A stretch of 62,669 bases of DNA. Origin: Actinoallomurus sp. (GTDB lineage Bacteria; Actinomycetota; Actinomycetes; Streptosporangiales; Streptosporangiaceae). A model generated the notes under the pieces. The model saw only the letters and a list, made by a program, of their open reading frames with translations, did no database searches and had not been told where the DNA came from. Location: assembly GCA_025964685.1 (NCBI GenBank), contig JAOPYG010000465.1, positions 1 through 62,669 of the forward strand. Reading direction: 5' to 3'. The translations under genes were made by a program, and so were the position numbers. Shown here piece after piece: positions 26,225 to 33,924 of this stretch (the first letter of the stretch is position 1; each line of letters starts with the position of its first letter).

Positions 26225-27433
26225 CTACGAGCCGCCGGTCAGGGCCAGCGTGGCGAGGTGCCGGTTGATGCCGTTCACATCGGTGTCCTGGACGTTGCTG
26301 AGCACGACGACCGCGATGTCGTCGTCGGGCAGGTAGCCGTTGCTCGTGTGATACCCCTGCAGCAGCCCCGGGTGGTAGACGTAGCGGTGGCCGCGCAGGC
26401 TGTCGATCAGCCAGCCGAAGCCGTAGCCCGTCGAGGGCGAGTCGAGGCAGCCGGCCGAGGGACAGCGCGCCTGGGTGCTGAGCGCCTCCTTGACCGTGGC
26501 GGCCGGCGCCACGCGGTTCGCGCCGAACGCGCGGTCCCACCGGCTGAGGTCGTCGACGTTGGAGTAGACGCCACCCGCGGCGTTCGCCTGCGAACCGTTG
26601 ATCGGCCCGGCCGGCGTTCCCGGCTTGACGTATCCCTTCGCGTATCCGGCCGGCGGGTTGCCCGTGCTGTAGCCGGTGTGGGGGAGGTTCAAGGGGCCGG
26701 TGATGTCGTCGTGCAGCGCCGTCCCGAACGGCTTGTGCGTGACGTTCTCGACGATCGCGCCGGCCAGGATGTAGCCCGAGTTGCTGTACTTCCAGTTCGT
26801 GCCGGGCTTGAAGTCCAGCGGCTTGTTCGCGAACCGCCGGATGATCTCCTGGGTCGTGGTCGGCTTCGAAAGCTTCGGGAAGAAGTCCGGCATCTCAGAG
26901 ATATCCGGGATGCCAGAGGTGTGGTCCAGGATCTCCCTGATCGTGATGGCGCCCCAGGCCTTCGGGCAGGTCTTGACGTACTTCGGCACCAGGTACGGGC
27001 AGATGTGGTCGTCCAGCCGCAGCAGCCCACGGTCGCGCTGCTTCAGCACGAGCATCGCGGTGAACTGCTTGCTGACCGAGGCGAGCCGGAAGATCGTCTC
27101 CGGCCGGACCGGGACGTGCTTGGCGGCGTCGGCCTGCCCGGCGGCGAAGCGTGTCAGCACCTGTCCGCGCCGGACCACGATCGCCGCACCGGTGAACTTC
27201 TTCTTGGCGGCCAGCCCCTCCAGATAGGAGCGCATCGCCGTGGCCGTCCGGTCGCCCTGTGGCGCGGGGGAGGTGGCCAGCGGGTCGGCGGCGGGCGTCG
27301 TCCTCGTCGCCGCAGGCCGGGCGGCCGGTGGTGTGGCGGGGCCGCCCCCGCTGGAAGCGTCGCTGCACGCGGCGACCGCGGCGAGAGCCGTGAGCACCAC
27401 GACGGCGGATCGAACAGCCTGCACACTCATCAT
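26225..27433 (-). CDS. Beta-lactamase-family serine hydrolase lipoprotein
   Basis: The product has about 402 residues. MMSVQAVRSAVVVLTALAAV leads to a lipobox (AVAAC), so the enzyme is probably anchored outside the membrane, followed by a Pro/Ala/Thr-rich linker. The class C beta-lactamase/DD-peptidase fold shows RLASVSKQFT (SxxK), KYSNSGY (YxN) and HPGLLQG in the place of the KTG box. AGGGG precedes ATG 27433. Such proteins are peptidases or esterases more often than true beta-lactamases. The quinone oxidoreductase gene is divergent. Confidence 0.88.
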   Translation of the reverse strand: MMSVQAVRSAVVVLTALAAVAACSDASSGGGPATPPAARPAATRTTPAADPLATSPAPQGDRTATAMRSYLEGLAAKKKFTGAAIVVRRGQVLTRFAAGQADAAKHVPVRPETIFRLASVSKQFTAMLVLKQRDRGLLRLDDHICPYLVPKYVKTCPKAWGAITIREILDHTSGIPDISEMPDFFPKLSKPTTTQEIIRRFANKPLDFKPGTNWKYSNSGYILAGAIVENVTHKPFGTALHDDITGPLNLPHTGYSTGNPPAGYAKGYVKPGTPAGPINGSQANAAGGVYSNVDDLSRWDRAFGANRVAPAATVKEALSTQARCPSAGCLDSPSTGYGFGWLIDSLRGHRYVYHPGLLQGYHTSNGYLPDDDIAVVVLSNVQDTDVNGINRHLATLALTGGS

Positions 27434-27604
27434 GGTTCCCCTGTCGCCCGCTCCCCGTACCGTTCTGTCGCGCCAAGAATCCTCCACCGGCACGTCCGGC
27501 AGGCTACTAGTGCTCGCGGAAAGTGGGATCATGGCCTGATCCCGGTGGATGAGCCCCGGCGGCAGAGGGTATGGACCGTCAGCGTTGACGTTTCAGGGGG
27601 ACAA

Positions 27605-28513
27605 ATGCGTGCTGTCACCGTGAGCGGCTTCGGAGCCGCGCCTGAGGTGACCGACCGGCCGGCGCCCGAGCCGGGCCGCGGTGAGGTCCTGGTGCGGCTG
27701 ACCGCCGCCGGGCTGAACCCGTTCGACTGGAAGGTCATCGACGGAGCGATCAAGGACGCGTCGTTCCCGCTAATCATCGGCACCGACGGCGCGGGCACCA
27801 TCGACCGGGTCGGCGCCGACGTCACCGGCTTCCGGCCGGGTGACGCCGTCTTCGGCCAGTTCAGCAAGGCACGGCAGGGCCGCGGGTCGTACGCCGAGAT
27901 GGCGGTCGCGTCGTACAACGCCATCGCCGCGGCCCCTCGCACCGTGGCGCTGAGTGAGGCGGCCGCGGTGCCCACCGCGGGGATGACCGCCCTCAACCTC
28001 GTCGACCACATCGGCGACGCCGGGCGGCTACTGATCGTCGGAGCGACCGGCGGCGTCGGCACCTTCGTCGCCCAGATCGCCTCGGCGCGCGGGATCACGG
28101 TGGTCGCCACCGCGTCCGAGGAGAAGGCCGACCTGATGCGGGCCCTGGGCGCCGCCGAGATCGTCGACCACACCGCGGGTCCCATCGCGGACCAGGTCGA
28201 ACCGCAGGTCGACGCCGTGATCGACCTGATCAGCGACACTGAGCGCCTGCGCGACCTGCTGCCGGCCGTACGCCCCGGTGGCATCATCCTCAGCCCGGTG
28301 TTCGCGGTGCCGGAGGAGGGACTGCCGGGTGTCGAGGCGGCCAACTTCAGCAGCGCGGCGAGCTCGGAACTCCTCGAGCGCCTGGCCCGCGAGATCGACT
28401 CCGGGCACGTCAGAGTGGTCATCGGTGACACCGTGACACTGTCCCAGGCGCCCGAGGCCCTGGCCCGCAGCCGCGCCGGACGGGCGCGGGGCAAGACCGT
28501 CATCGTCATCTGA
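27605..28513 (+). CDS. NADP-dependent quinone oxidoreductase (zinc-free MDR)
   Basis: A medium-chain reductase of 302 residues. The GroES-like half reads MRAVTVSGFGAAPEVTDRPA, then GLNPFDWKVIDG and IIGTDGAGTIDRVGADV. The Rossmann half has LLIVGATGGVGTFVAQIASA. No catalytic or structural zinc cysteines are present, which places it with quinone reductases. A GGGGGA ribosome site precedes ATG 27605. The MBL gene follows 28 bases after its stop, so the two are probably co-transcribed. Confidence 0.87.
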   Translation: MRAVTVSGFGAAPEVTDRPAPEPGRGEVLVRLTAAGLNPFDWKVIDGAIKDASFPLIIGTDGAGTIDRVGADVTGFRPGDAVFGQFSKARQGRGSYAEMAVASYNAIAAAPRTVALSEAAAVPTAGMTALNLVDHIGDAGRLLIVGATGGVGTFVAQIASARGITVVATASEEKADLMRALGAAEIVDHTAGPIADQVEPQVDAVIDLISDTERLRDLLPAVRPGGIILSPVFAVPEEGLPGVEAANFSSAASSELLERLAREIDSGHVRVVIGDTVTLSQAPEALARSRAGRARGKTVIVI

Positions 28514-28541
28514 GTCCCCGCCGACCAGCGATAATCGGCGC

Positions 28542-29288
28542 ATGGACGACGTCACAGAGATTCGCGACGGTGTGCATCTGGCGCACGGCAGCGAAACGAA
28601 CTGGATCATCATCACCGAGGGCGACGCGGTCACGCTCGTCGACACCGGCTATCCGGCCGACCGCGAGCGGGTGATCGCCTCGCTGGCGGCCGTGGGACGG
28701 CGCCCCGAGGACCTGACGGCGATCCTCGTCACGCATGCCCACAGCGATCACATCGGGTCGGCCGAGCACTTCGGTTCGGCCTACGACGTCCCCGTCCTCA
28801 TGCACGAGGAGGAGGTCCCCCACGCACGCCGTGATTTCCTGCACCAGGTCTCCATCGGCGACGTGGTGCGCAACGCCTGGCGGCCGGGGGTGCTGCCGTG
28901 GGCGGTGGGCGCCGTCCGCGCGGGAGGCACCACGGACGTACGCCTGGCGCGACCCCAGGCCTTCCCCGGCGCACTGGACCTGCCGGGCCGCCCGGTCCCC
29001 GTGCACACTCCCGGCCACACGGCCGGCCACTGTGCCTATCACCTGCCGGACGCCGGCATCCTCATCACCGGCGACGCGCTCGTCACCGGCCACCGCACGT
29101 CACGAAAGCGCGGCCCGCAGCTCCTGCCCACCTTCTTCCACCACGACCGGAACCAGGCACTCGCCGCGTTGCACACGATCGAGAAGATCGACGCCGACGT
29201 CCTCCTGCCCGGCCACGGCCCGGCCCACGAGGGCTCCGTCGCGGAGGCGGCCGAACGCGCCCATCGCGCCGCCGCCGCACGGACCTGA
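28542..29288 (+). CDS. MBL-fold metallo-hydrolase
   Basis: The product has 248 residues. The metal-binding motif is LVTHAHSDHIGS (HxHxDH); HTPGHTAGHCAY, ITGDALV (bridging Asp) and LLPGHGPAHEGS supply the remaining ligands. The pattern fits the glyoxalase II/lactonase-like branch; the substrate is unknown. The frame ends inside the first unit of an 18-bp tandem repeat (TGA 29286-29288). Confidence 0.87.
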   Translation: MDDVTEIRDGVHLAHGSETNWIIITEGDAVTLVDTGYPADRERVIASLAAVGRRPEDLTAILVTHAHSDHIGSAEHFGSAYDVPVLMHEEEVPHARRDFLHQVSIGDVVRNAWRPGVLPWAVGAVRAGGTTDVRLARPQAFPGALDLPGRPVPVHTPGHTAGHCAYHLPDAGILITGDALVTGHRTSRKRGPQLLPTFFHHDRNQALAALHTIEKIDADVLLPGHGPAHEGSVAEAAERAHRAAAART

Positions 29289-29384
29289 CCGGCTCGACCG
29301 GCCTGACCGCCCCGACCGAACTGACCGGCCCGACCGCCGGGCCGACGGCGTGACCGGCCGACCGGCGTGACCGGCCTGGCCGCC
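29285..29384. repeat. Imperfect 18-bp tandem repeat
   Basis: Three units of CTGACCGGCTCGACCGGC type lie at 29285-29302, 29303-29320 and 29321-29338, followed by degenerate TGACCGG units to about 29384. The MBL stop codon is in unit 1. The array fills much of the spacer before the WYL regulator. Confidence 0.7.
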
Positions 29385-29467
29385 TTACTCGGCCGAACGG
29401 CTCGGAACGGACCGGTCGGCACAAGACGTCGCCGGTGGCCCCCGCCGCAGCCTTGATCATCGGGGGC

Positions 29468-29483
29468 CGCCCCCCGGGGGGCG
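29468..29483. other. Perfect 16-bp GC palindrome upstream of the WYL regulator
   Basis: CGCCCCCC followed directly by GGGGGGCG is a perfect palindrome, about 60 bases before the WYL-gene ATG. It could be an operator or the terminator of the MBL gene; with no loop and no T-run, neither is favoured. Confidence 0.3.
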
Positions 29484-29544
29484 CCGGAGCGCGGGGTTCG
29501 CGAAGGTTCCAGGGCGCACCGATGATCCGGGCAGACTGGGGCGC

Positions 29545-30519
29545 ATGCGCGCGAGTCGGCTGGTGTCCCTTCTGCTGCTTCTACAAGCGCGCGGGCGTAT
29601 GACGGCGCAGCAGCTGGCGAACGAGCTCGAGGTCTCGCTGCGGACCATCTACCGGGACGTCGAGTCGCTGTCGGCGGCGGGGGTGCCGGTGTACGCCGAC
29701 CGCGGGCCGGCGGGCGGCTACCGGCTACTGGACGGGTACCGCACCCGGCTAACGGGGCTGACCGCCGAGGAGGCCGTGTCGCTGTTCTTCGCCGGCATGC
29801 CCGGTCCGGCCGCCGAGCTCGGCCTGGGGACGGTCCTGGCCGCGGCCGAGCTGAAGCTCATGGCCGCGCTGCCCAAGGGCGTCGCCGAACAGGCCGGACG
29901 CATCCGCGAGCGCTTCCACCTGGACGTGCCGGGCTGGTTCCACGGTGGTGACCCGACGCCGTTCCTGGCCGGCGTCGCGGACGCCGTCTGGACGCGGCAT
30001 CGGCTGTGCGTGCGGTACCGGCGCTGGAAGACGCCGACGCCGGTGACCCGTGCGCTCGATCCGCTGGGCCTGGTCCTCAAGGCCGGCCACTGGTATCTCG
30101 TCGCCCGGTCCGAGGACGGCGACCGCACCTATCGCGTCGACCGCATCCTGGAGCTGCGGACCCTCGATGAAGTCTTCGAACGCCCCGGCGAATTCGACCT
30201 GGCCGAGTTCTGGCGGTCCTACCTCGACCGGTTCCGTCGCGACATGTTCTCCGGAGAGGCCGTGGTCCGCTTCTCGCCCGAGGGGATGCGCCGTCTGCTC
30301 CACCTGCTCACGCCGGCCGTGATCCAGGCCGCGCGGCGGAACGCCGGTGAACCGGACGAGGCCGGCTGGGTGCGCACCGTGATCCCGATCGAGTCCGTAC
30401 GCCACGCCCATGCCGAGCTGATGAGGTTCGGGGAAGAGGCCGAGGTGGTGGAGCCCGTCGAGCTGCGCGACCGGATGGCGGCGTCCGCGCGCGCCGTGCT
30501 GGAGCTGTACGGCGGCTGA
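29545..30519 (+). CDS. YafY-type transcriptional regulator (HTH + WYL)
   Basis: The product has 324 residues. The N-terminal HTH_11 reads MTAQQLANELEVSLRTIYRD, then VESLSAAGVPVYADRGPAGG. The WYL domain (residues about 140-215) contains VRYRRWKTPTPVTRALDPLG and LKAGHWYLVARSEDGDRTYR, with the WYL motif as HWYLVAR. The C-terminal WCX extension follows. WYL domains sense small ligands or nucleic acids. It reads toward a hairpin and a convergent membrane-protein gene; its target is unknown. Confidence 0.88.
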   Translation: MRASRLVSLLLLLQARGRMTAQQLANELEVSLRTIYRDVESLSAAGVPVYADRGPAGGYRLLDGYRTRLTGLTAEEAVSLFFAGMPGPAAELGLGTVLAAAELKLMAALPKGVAEQAGRIRERFHLDVPGWFHGGDPTPFLAGVADAVWTRHRLCVRYRRWKTPTPVTRALDPLGLVLKAGHWYLVARSEDGDRTYRVDRILELRTLDEVFERPGEFDLAEFWRSYLDRFRRDMFSGEAVVRFSPEGMRRLLHLLTPAVIQAARRNAGEPDEAGWVRTVIPIESVRHAHAELMRFGEEAEVVEPVELRDRMAASARAVLELYGG

Positions 30520-30562
30520 GCCGGGCTCACGTGCGGGCACCTCAGGACCTGGAGAAACTCCG

Positions 30563-30595
30563 CGGCCCCGGCCGCGACGAGCGCGGACGGGGCCG
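30563..30595. terminator. Bidirectional hairpin between convergent genes
   Basis: CGGCCCC pairs with GGGGCCG and CCGCG with CGCGG, with a 2x2 internal loop and an ACGAG loop. It lies between the WYL gene (ends 30519) and the leftward membrane-protein gene (ends 30622), so it can serve both. Confidence 0.6.
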
Positions 30596-30621
30596 TGAAG
30601 GGGCGGGCTGTGAGGCCGGGG

Positions 30622-31350
30622 TCAGGCGTTGGCCCCGGGTCGTTCGGGATTGCGGGTGCCCTCGGTGCCGGGCTCACCGGCGACCTTGACGTCGGCCGGA
30701 CCGACGGTCCGCGGGTCCGCCGACTCCGTCGGCGTGGCCGGAACATTCTCCGGCCAGGGCCCGCGGCGCGCCGGCACGGCGCCCCGCTCCGGCCCGGGAC
30801 GGCGCTCCAGCGGAGGACGCGGATCGGTGGAAGCGTCCGGCCCGGCATCCTCGTCGGTCGCGGCCGCCTCCTGCTCGGCCAGGGCGGCGTCCTTGACTCC
30901 GACGACGGCGAGACGCCCGAGGGCGACCGCGGCGAGGAAGACGGCGACCACGCCGAGCCCGTACAGCAGGCTGAGCTGTTCGGTCACCTGGCGCGTCGTA
31001 CCTCCGATGGCCTGGCCGAGCTGCGTGTGACCCTGGTCGGCCCACGCTGCGCTGAGCGGTACGCCGACCACGAACCACGCCCCGCCGAGCGCGGCCAGCC
31101 AGGCGCCGAACGCCGCGAAGGCGCGGTTGGCGCTGCCGAGCGCGATCAGGCCGCCGAGAAAGACGGCGCAGCCGGGAATGATCTGCAGCCAGACCCGGCC
31201 GGACGTGAGATGCCACGCCTTGTCGGGGGTGAAGCCGAAGTGGAAATAAGGACCTATGAGGGGCATGAGTGCACCCCAGAGGCCGAGCAGCACCAGCAGC
31301 AGCCCGCTGAGGGCACCGCGGGTGCGCGGAACTCGTAGCGTTGCGGTCAT
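30622..31350 (-). CDS. Four-helix membrane protein with acidic proline-rich tail
   Basis: The product has 242 residues. Helices are evident at GLLLVLLGLWGALMPLIGPY, VWLQIIPGCAVFLGGLIALG, FGAWLAALGGAWFVVGVPLS and LYGLGVVAVFLAAVALGRLA. The 90-residue C-terminus is hydrophilic, rich in Pro, Glu, Asp and Ala, and probably disordered. Helix lengths and the HFGFTPDKAWHLTSG loop are typical of small actinobacterial membrane proteins of unknown function. ATG 31350 is chosen just before the first helix, after GGGAG. A divergent gene lies 137 bases away. Confidence 0.7.
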   Translation of the reverse strand: MTATLRVPRTRGALSGLLLVLLGLWGALMPLIGPYFHFGFTPDKAWHLTSGRVWLQIIPGCAVFLGGLIALGSANRAFAAFGAWLAALGGAWFVVGVPLSAAWADQGHTQLGQAIGGTTRQVTEQLSLLYGLGVVAVFLAAVALGRLAVVGVKDAALAEQEAAATDEDAGPDASTDPRPPLERRPGPERGAVPARRGPWPENVPATPTESADPRTVGPADVKVAGEPGTEGTRNPERPGANA

Positions 31351-31486
31351 CTTGCGATCAACTCCCTGGACATCTGAGGCGCCTACGGGGTACCCCAGGA
31401 AAATCCCTTCATGCACCTCCAATGCCGGTACTTCCCCGTTCTGGCCGTCCGGTATAACAGCCGAATGGCCGTTACAGGGGAATTCG

Positions 31487-33286
31487 GTGATTGAGGCGGA
31501 AGGAACCGCTCCGCACGAGCCGCACCTGGACCTGTTGCGGCGGTACGAACCCGTCCTGACCTACAACGAGGGCGAGCGGTTCTTCCCGGTCGGCGTCGAG
31601 GAGTACGTGCGCTGCTGCGGCCTCTGGCGGGGGGAGGAGCAGCTCGTCCCGGCGGAGGAGCTGACCACCGAGCGCCTCGTCGCGACCGCGCGGCGACACC
31701 CGGAGTCGAGGCTGTCGCTGCTGCTGGTCCGCGACCCCTTCGACCGCAGCGAGACCCGCCGGTACACCCGAGCCAGGCCGTCCATCGCCAAGTCCGGGCG
31801 GCTGGCCGCGGTCGGGCTGATCGCCCGGGTGTTCGACGTGCTGCTCCGCGCGTCACTGTTCCTGCGCGGCTCGGTGCCGGGCGGTGTCGCCGCGGCCGCC
31901 GCGGACCTGTACGAACGCCGCATGAGCCCGGTTCGCTGCGCCTACTACGGCCGCGTCGTGCGCGAGGGCGGCTACGTGGTCCTGCAGTACTGGTTCCTGT
32001 ACGCCATGAACGACTGGCGGACGACCTTCGCCGGCGTCAACGACCACGAGGCCGACTGGGAGGCGGTCACCGTCTATCTCGCCGACACCGCCGACGGGCC
32101 GCGGCCCGCCTGGGTGGCGGTGTCCGCCCACGACGGCGCCGGCGACGATCTGCGCCGTCGCTGGGACGACCCTGACCTGCGGATCGTCGACGACCATCCA
32201 GTGATCTTCGTCGGGGCGGGCTCGCATTCCGGCGCGTTCGTGCCGGGGCAGTACCTCGTCACCGTCAACCCGGCGCGGCTGCGGCCCGTGCTCCGGGGCA
32301 CCAGGCGGGTCACGGCGTTCGCCTTCCCGTGGCTGCGGCAGGGCCGCCGGCACGGCGGCGTCGGCATCCCCTTCATCGACTACGCCATGGGTGACGGCGA
32401 GCAGGTCGGCCCGGGCCGTACGCGGACCTGGCACCCGGCCGTCATCTCCGACGAGACGCCGTGGGTGAGCGGCTTCCACGGGCTGTGGGGCCGCGACACC
32501 CGCGACTGGGTCGGCGGCGAGCGCGCCCCGGCGGGGCCGCGCTACGAACGCGACGGACGGGTCCGTACGCTCTGGGCCGATCCGCTCGGCTGGGCCGGCC
32601 TGCAGAAGATCCTGCCCGACCCGGAGGACGTCCGCCGCGAGCTGCGCGCCCGTATCGCGATCCTGGACAACGAGATCGAGGACACCGACGCCGGGATCGG
32701 GCGCAACCGCGAGGAACTGCGGCGGCTGCGCGCGACCGCCGTCTCGCTCGGCCGCCACCAGAGCGCCCGCGGCCTCGCCAGGCGGCGGGCCGCCGAGGTG
32801 GCCACGGCCGAGGCGGACCTGCGGGCGCTGGTCCGCACGCGCACGGACCTCACCGAGGAACGCGCGGCGCACGAGGCGACGCTGGCCGGGCCGCCCGACG
32901 CGGAGGAGCCGCAGGAGCATCTGCGGGAGCCAGACGTGCCGTACACGCCGAGCCGCGGGTCGCGTACCCGCTTCCTGCACGTATGGGCCGCGCTGAGCAC
33001 GCCGTTGTTCCTCCTCGCCCTCGTCGGGGTGTTCCTCGTGCCGCACGAACCGGTCGTCATCCTGCTCGCGGCGGTCGTGTTCCTGTTCGCCGCCATGGAG
33101 TCGTGGGCCCGCCGCCGGATGCTGGCGCTCGCGACCTGCCTGCTGACGCTGGTCGGTGCCGTCGCGGTCGTGGCCGGGCTGGGCCTCGCGGTGATGTACG
33201 GCGGCCGCTACGTGCTGCTCGTGCCGATGGTCGCGGTCGCCGCCGTGCTCCTCGTGGTCAACCTACGGGAGCTGTTCCACCGTTAG
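31487..33286 (+). CDS. Large protein: Vps62-like domain, coiled coil, C-terminal membrane segments
   Basis: The product has 599 residues from GTG 31487, after AGGGG. Residues about 1-330 form a soluble domain with [34 protein letters not shown] (near residue 187) and [13 protein letters not shown]. This HExDWE pattern recalls eukaryotic Vps62/DUF946 domains. Residues about 385-470 are charged and heptad-like (coiled coil). From about residue 496 come four hydrophobic helices ([18 protein letters not shown] onward). No signal peptide is seen, so the large domain should be cytoplasmic. Function is unknown. It ends over the convergent kinase gene by 4 bases. Confidence 0.75.
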   Translation: MIEAEGTAPHEPHLDLLRRYEPVLTYNEGERFFPVGVEEYVRCCGLWRGEEQLVPAEELTTERLVATARRHPESRLSLLLVRDPFDRSETRRYTRARPSIAKSGRLAAVGLIARVFDVLLRASLFLRGSVPGGVAAAAADLYERRMSPVRCAYYGRVVREGGYVVLQYWFLYAMNDWRTTFAGVNDHEADWEAVTVYLADTADGPRPAWVAVSAHDGAGDDLRRRWDDPDLRIVDDHPVIFVGAGSHSGAFVPGQYLVTVNPARLRPVLRGTRRVTAFAFPWLRQGRRHGGVGIPFIDYAMGDGEQVGPGRTRTWHPAVISDETPWVSGFHGLWGRDTRDWVGGERAPAGPRYERDGRVRTLWADPLGWAGLQKILPDPEDVRRELRARIAILDNEIEDTDAGIGRNREELRRLRATAVSLGRHQSARGLARRRAAEVATAEADLRALVRTRTDLTEERAAHEATLAGPPDAEEPQEHLREPDVPYTPSRGSRTRFLHVWAALSTPLFLLALVGVFLVPHEPVVILLAAVVFLFAAMESWARRRMLALATCLLTLVGAVAVVAGLGLAVMYGGRYVLLVPMVAVAAVLLVVNLRELFHR

Positions 33287-33849
33287 AGCAGCTCGTCCAG
33301 CTGGTCGGCCAGCGGCCGGGCCGTGATGCGGTTGTCGAACTCGATGTGGGGCACCGGCGGTGGCTCGCCCGCGCGCACGGCGTCGGCGAACTCCTCGAAG
33401 CGTTCGAGCTTGCGCTGGTCGCGCTCCAGACCGCGCATCTTCAGGCGCTCGCGGAGCGTATCGCGGTCCGAACGCAGCCAGACCAGGTGCACCGGAGCCC
33501 CGCCCAGCTCCCGGATCCAGGCGCGCCACCGGCCGGGGTCGTGGATCTGCCCGGTGAAGGGGGCGCTGAGCAGCACCGGGCACCCGTGCGCGCGGACCTC
33601 GCGCGCGGTGGCGGTCATCCCGGCGTACTCATGCGGCTTGATGTGCTCGTCGTACCACGGGCCTTCGCGCTCACCCTCCGGACGGTCGTTCGCGCGCAGC
33701 GTCGCCGAGACGAAGGGGCCATAGAGAGTGTCCTTGTCGAGCAGCGCGGGAACCGGCCGGAGCCGGGCAAGGAGCAGAGCGGCCACCGTCGACTTCCCGC
33801 TGCCAGGAGGGCCGGCCACGATCCACACCGCACTCGGAAGGGGTTCCAT
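33283..33849 (-). CDS. P-loop kinase-like ATP-binding protein
   Basis: The product has about 188 residues. Walker A is [32 protein letters not shown] follows in the acceptor-binding position of zeta-toxin/gluconate-kinase-like folds, then [20 protein letters not shown], a lid-type Arg-rich helix. This matches the AAA_33 family of small-molecule or nucleic-acid kinases; the substrate is unknown. ATG 33849 is chosen for a spacing of 12 from GGGAG; ATGs at 33858 and 33861 sit too close to it but cannot be excluded. Confidence 0.75.
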   Translation of the reverse strand: MEPLPSAVWIVAGPPGSGKSTVAALLLARLRPVPALLDKDTLYGPFVSATLRANDRPEGEREGPWYDEHIKPHEYAGMTATAREVRAHGCPVLLSAPFTGQIHDPGRWRAWIRELGGAPVHLVWLRSDRDTLRERLKMRGLERDQRKLERFEEFADAVRAGEPPPVPHIEFDNRITARPLADQLDELL

Positions 33850-33924
33850 GCGTCGCATCATCTCCCGTCGCGGGCCTGCTCAGCCGATCGACGCACCGAA
33901 TTCCTCGCCCGGCGGGTGCCGTCG

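Noticed and set aside
26225..27433. Antibiotic-resistance beta-lactamase
   Set aside because: The KTG box is replaced by HPG and the context gives no resistance genes; the broad serine-hydrolase family label is safer.
26258..27604. Long rightward frame leading into the quinone oxidoreductase
   Set aside because: It is antisense to the serine-hydrolase lipoprotein; the oxidoreductase begins at the Shine-Dalgarno-preceded ATG 27605.
29300..29384. CRISPR array
   Set aside because: The repeats are contiguous 18-bp units without unique spacers, so this is a simple tandem repeat.
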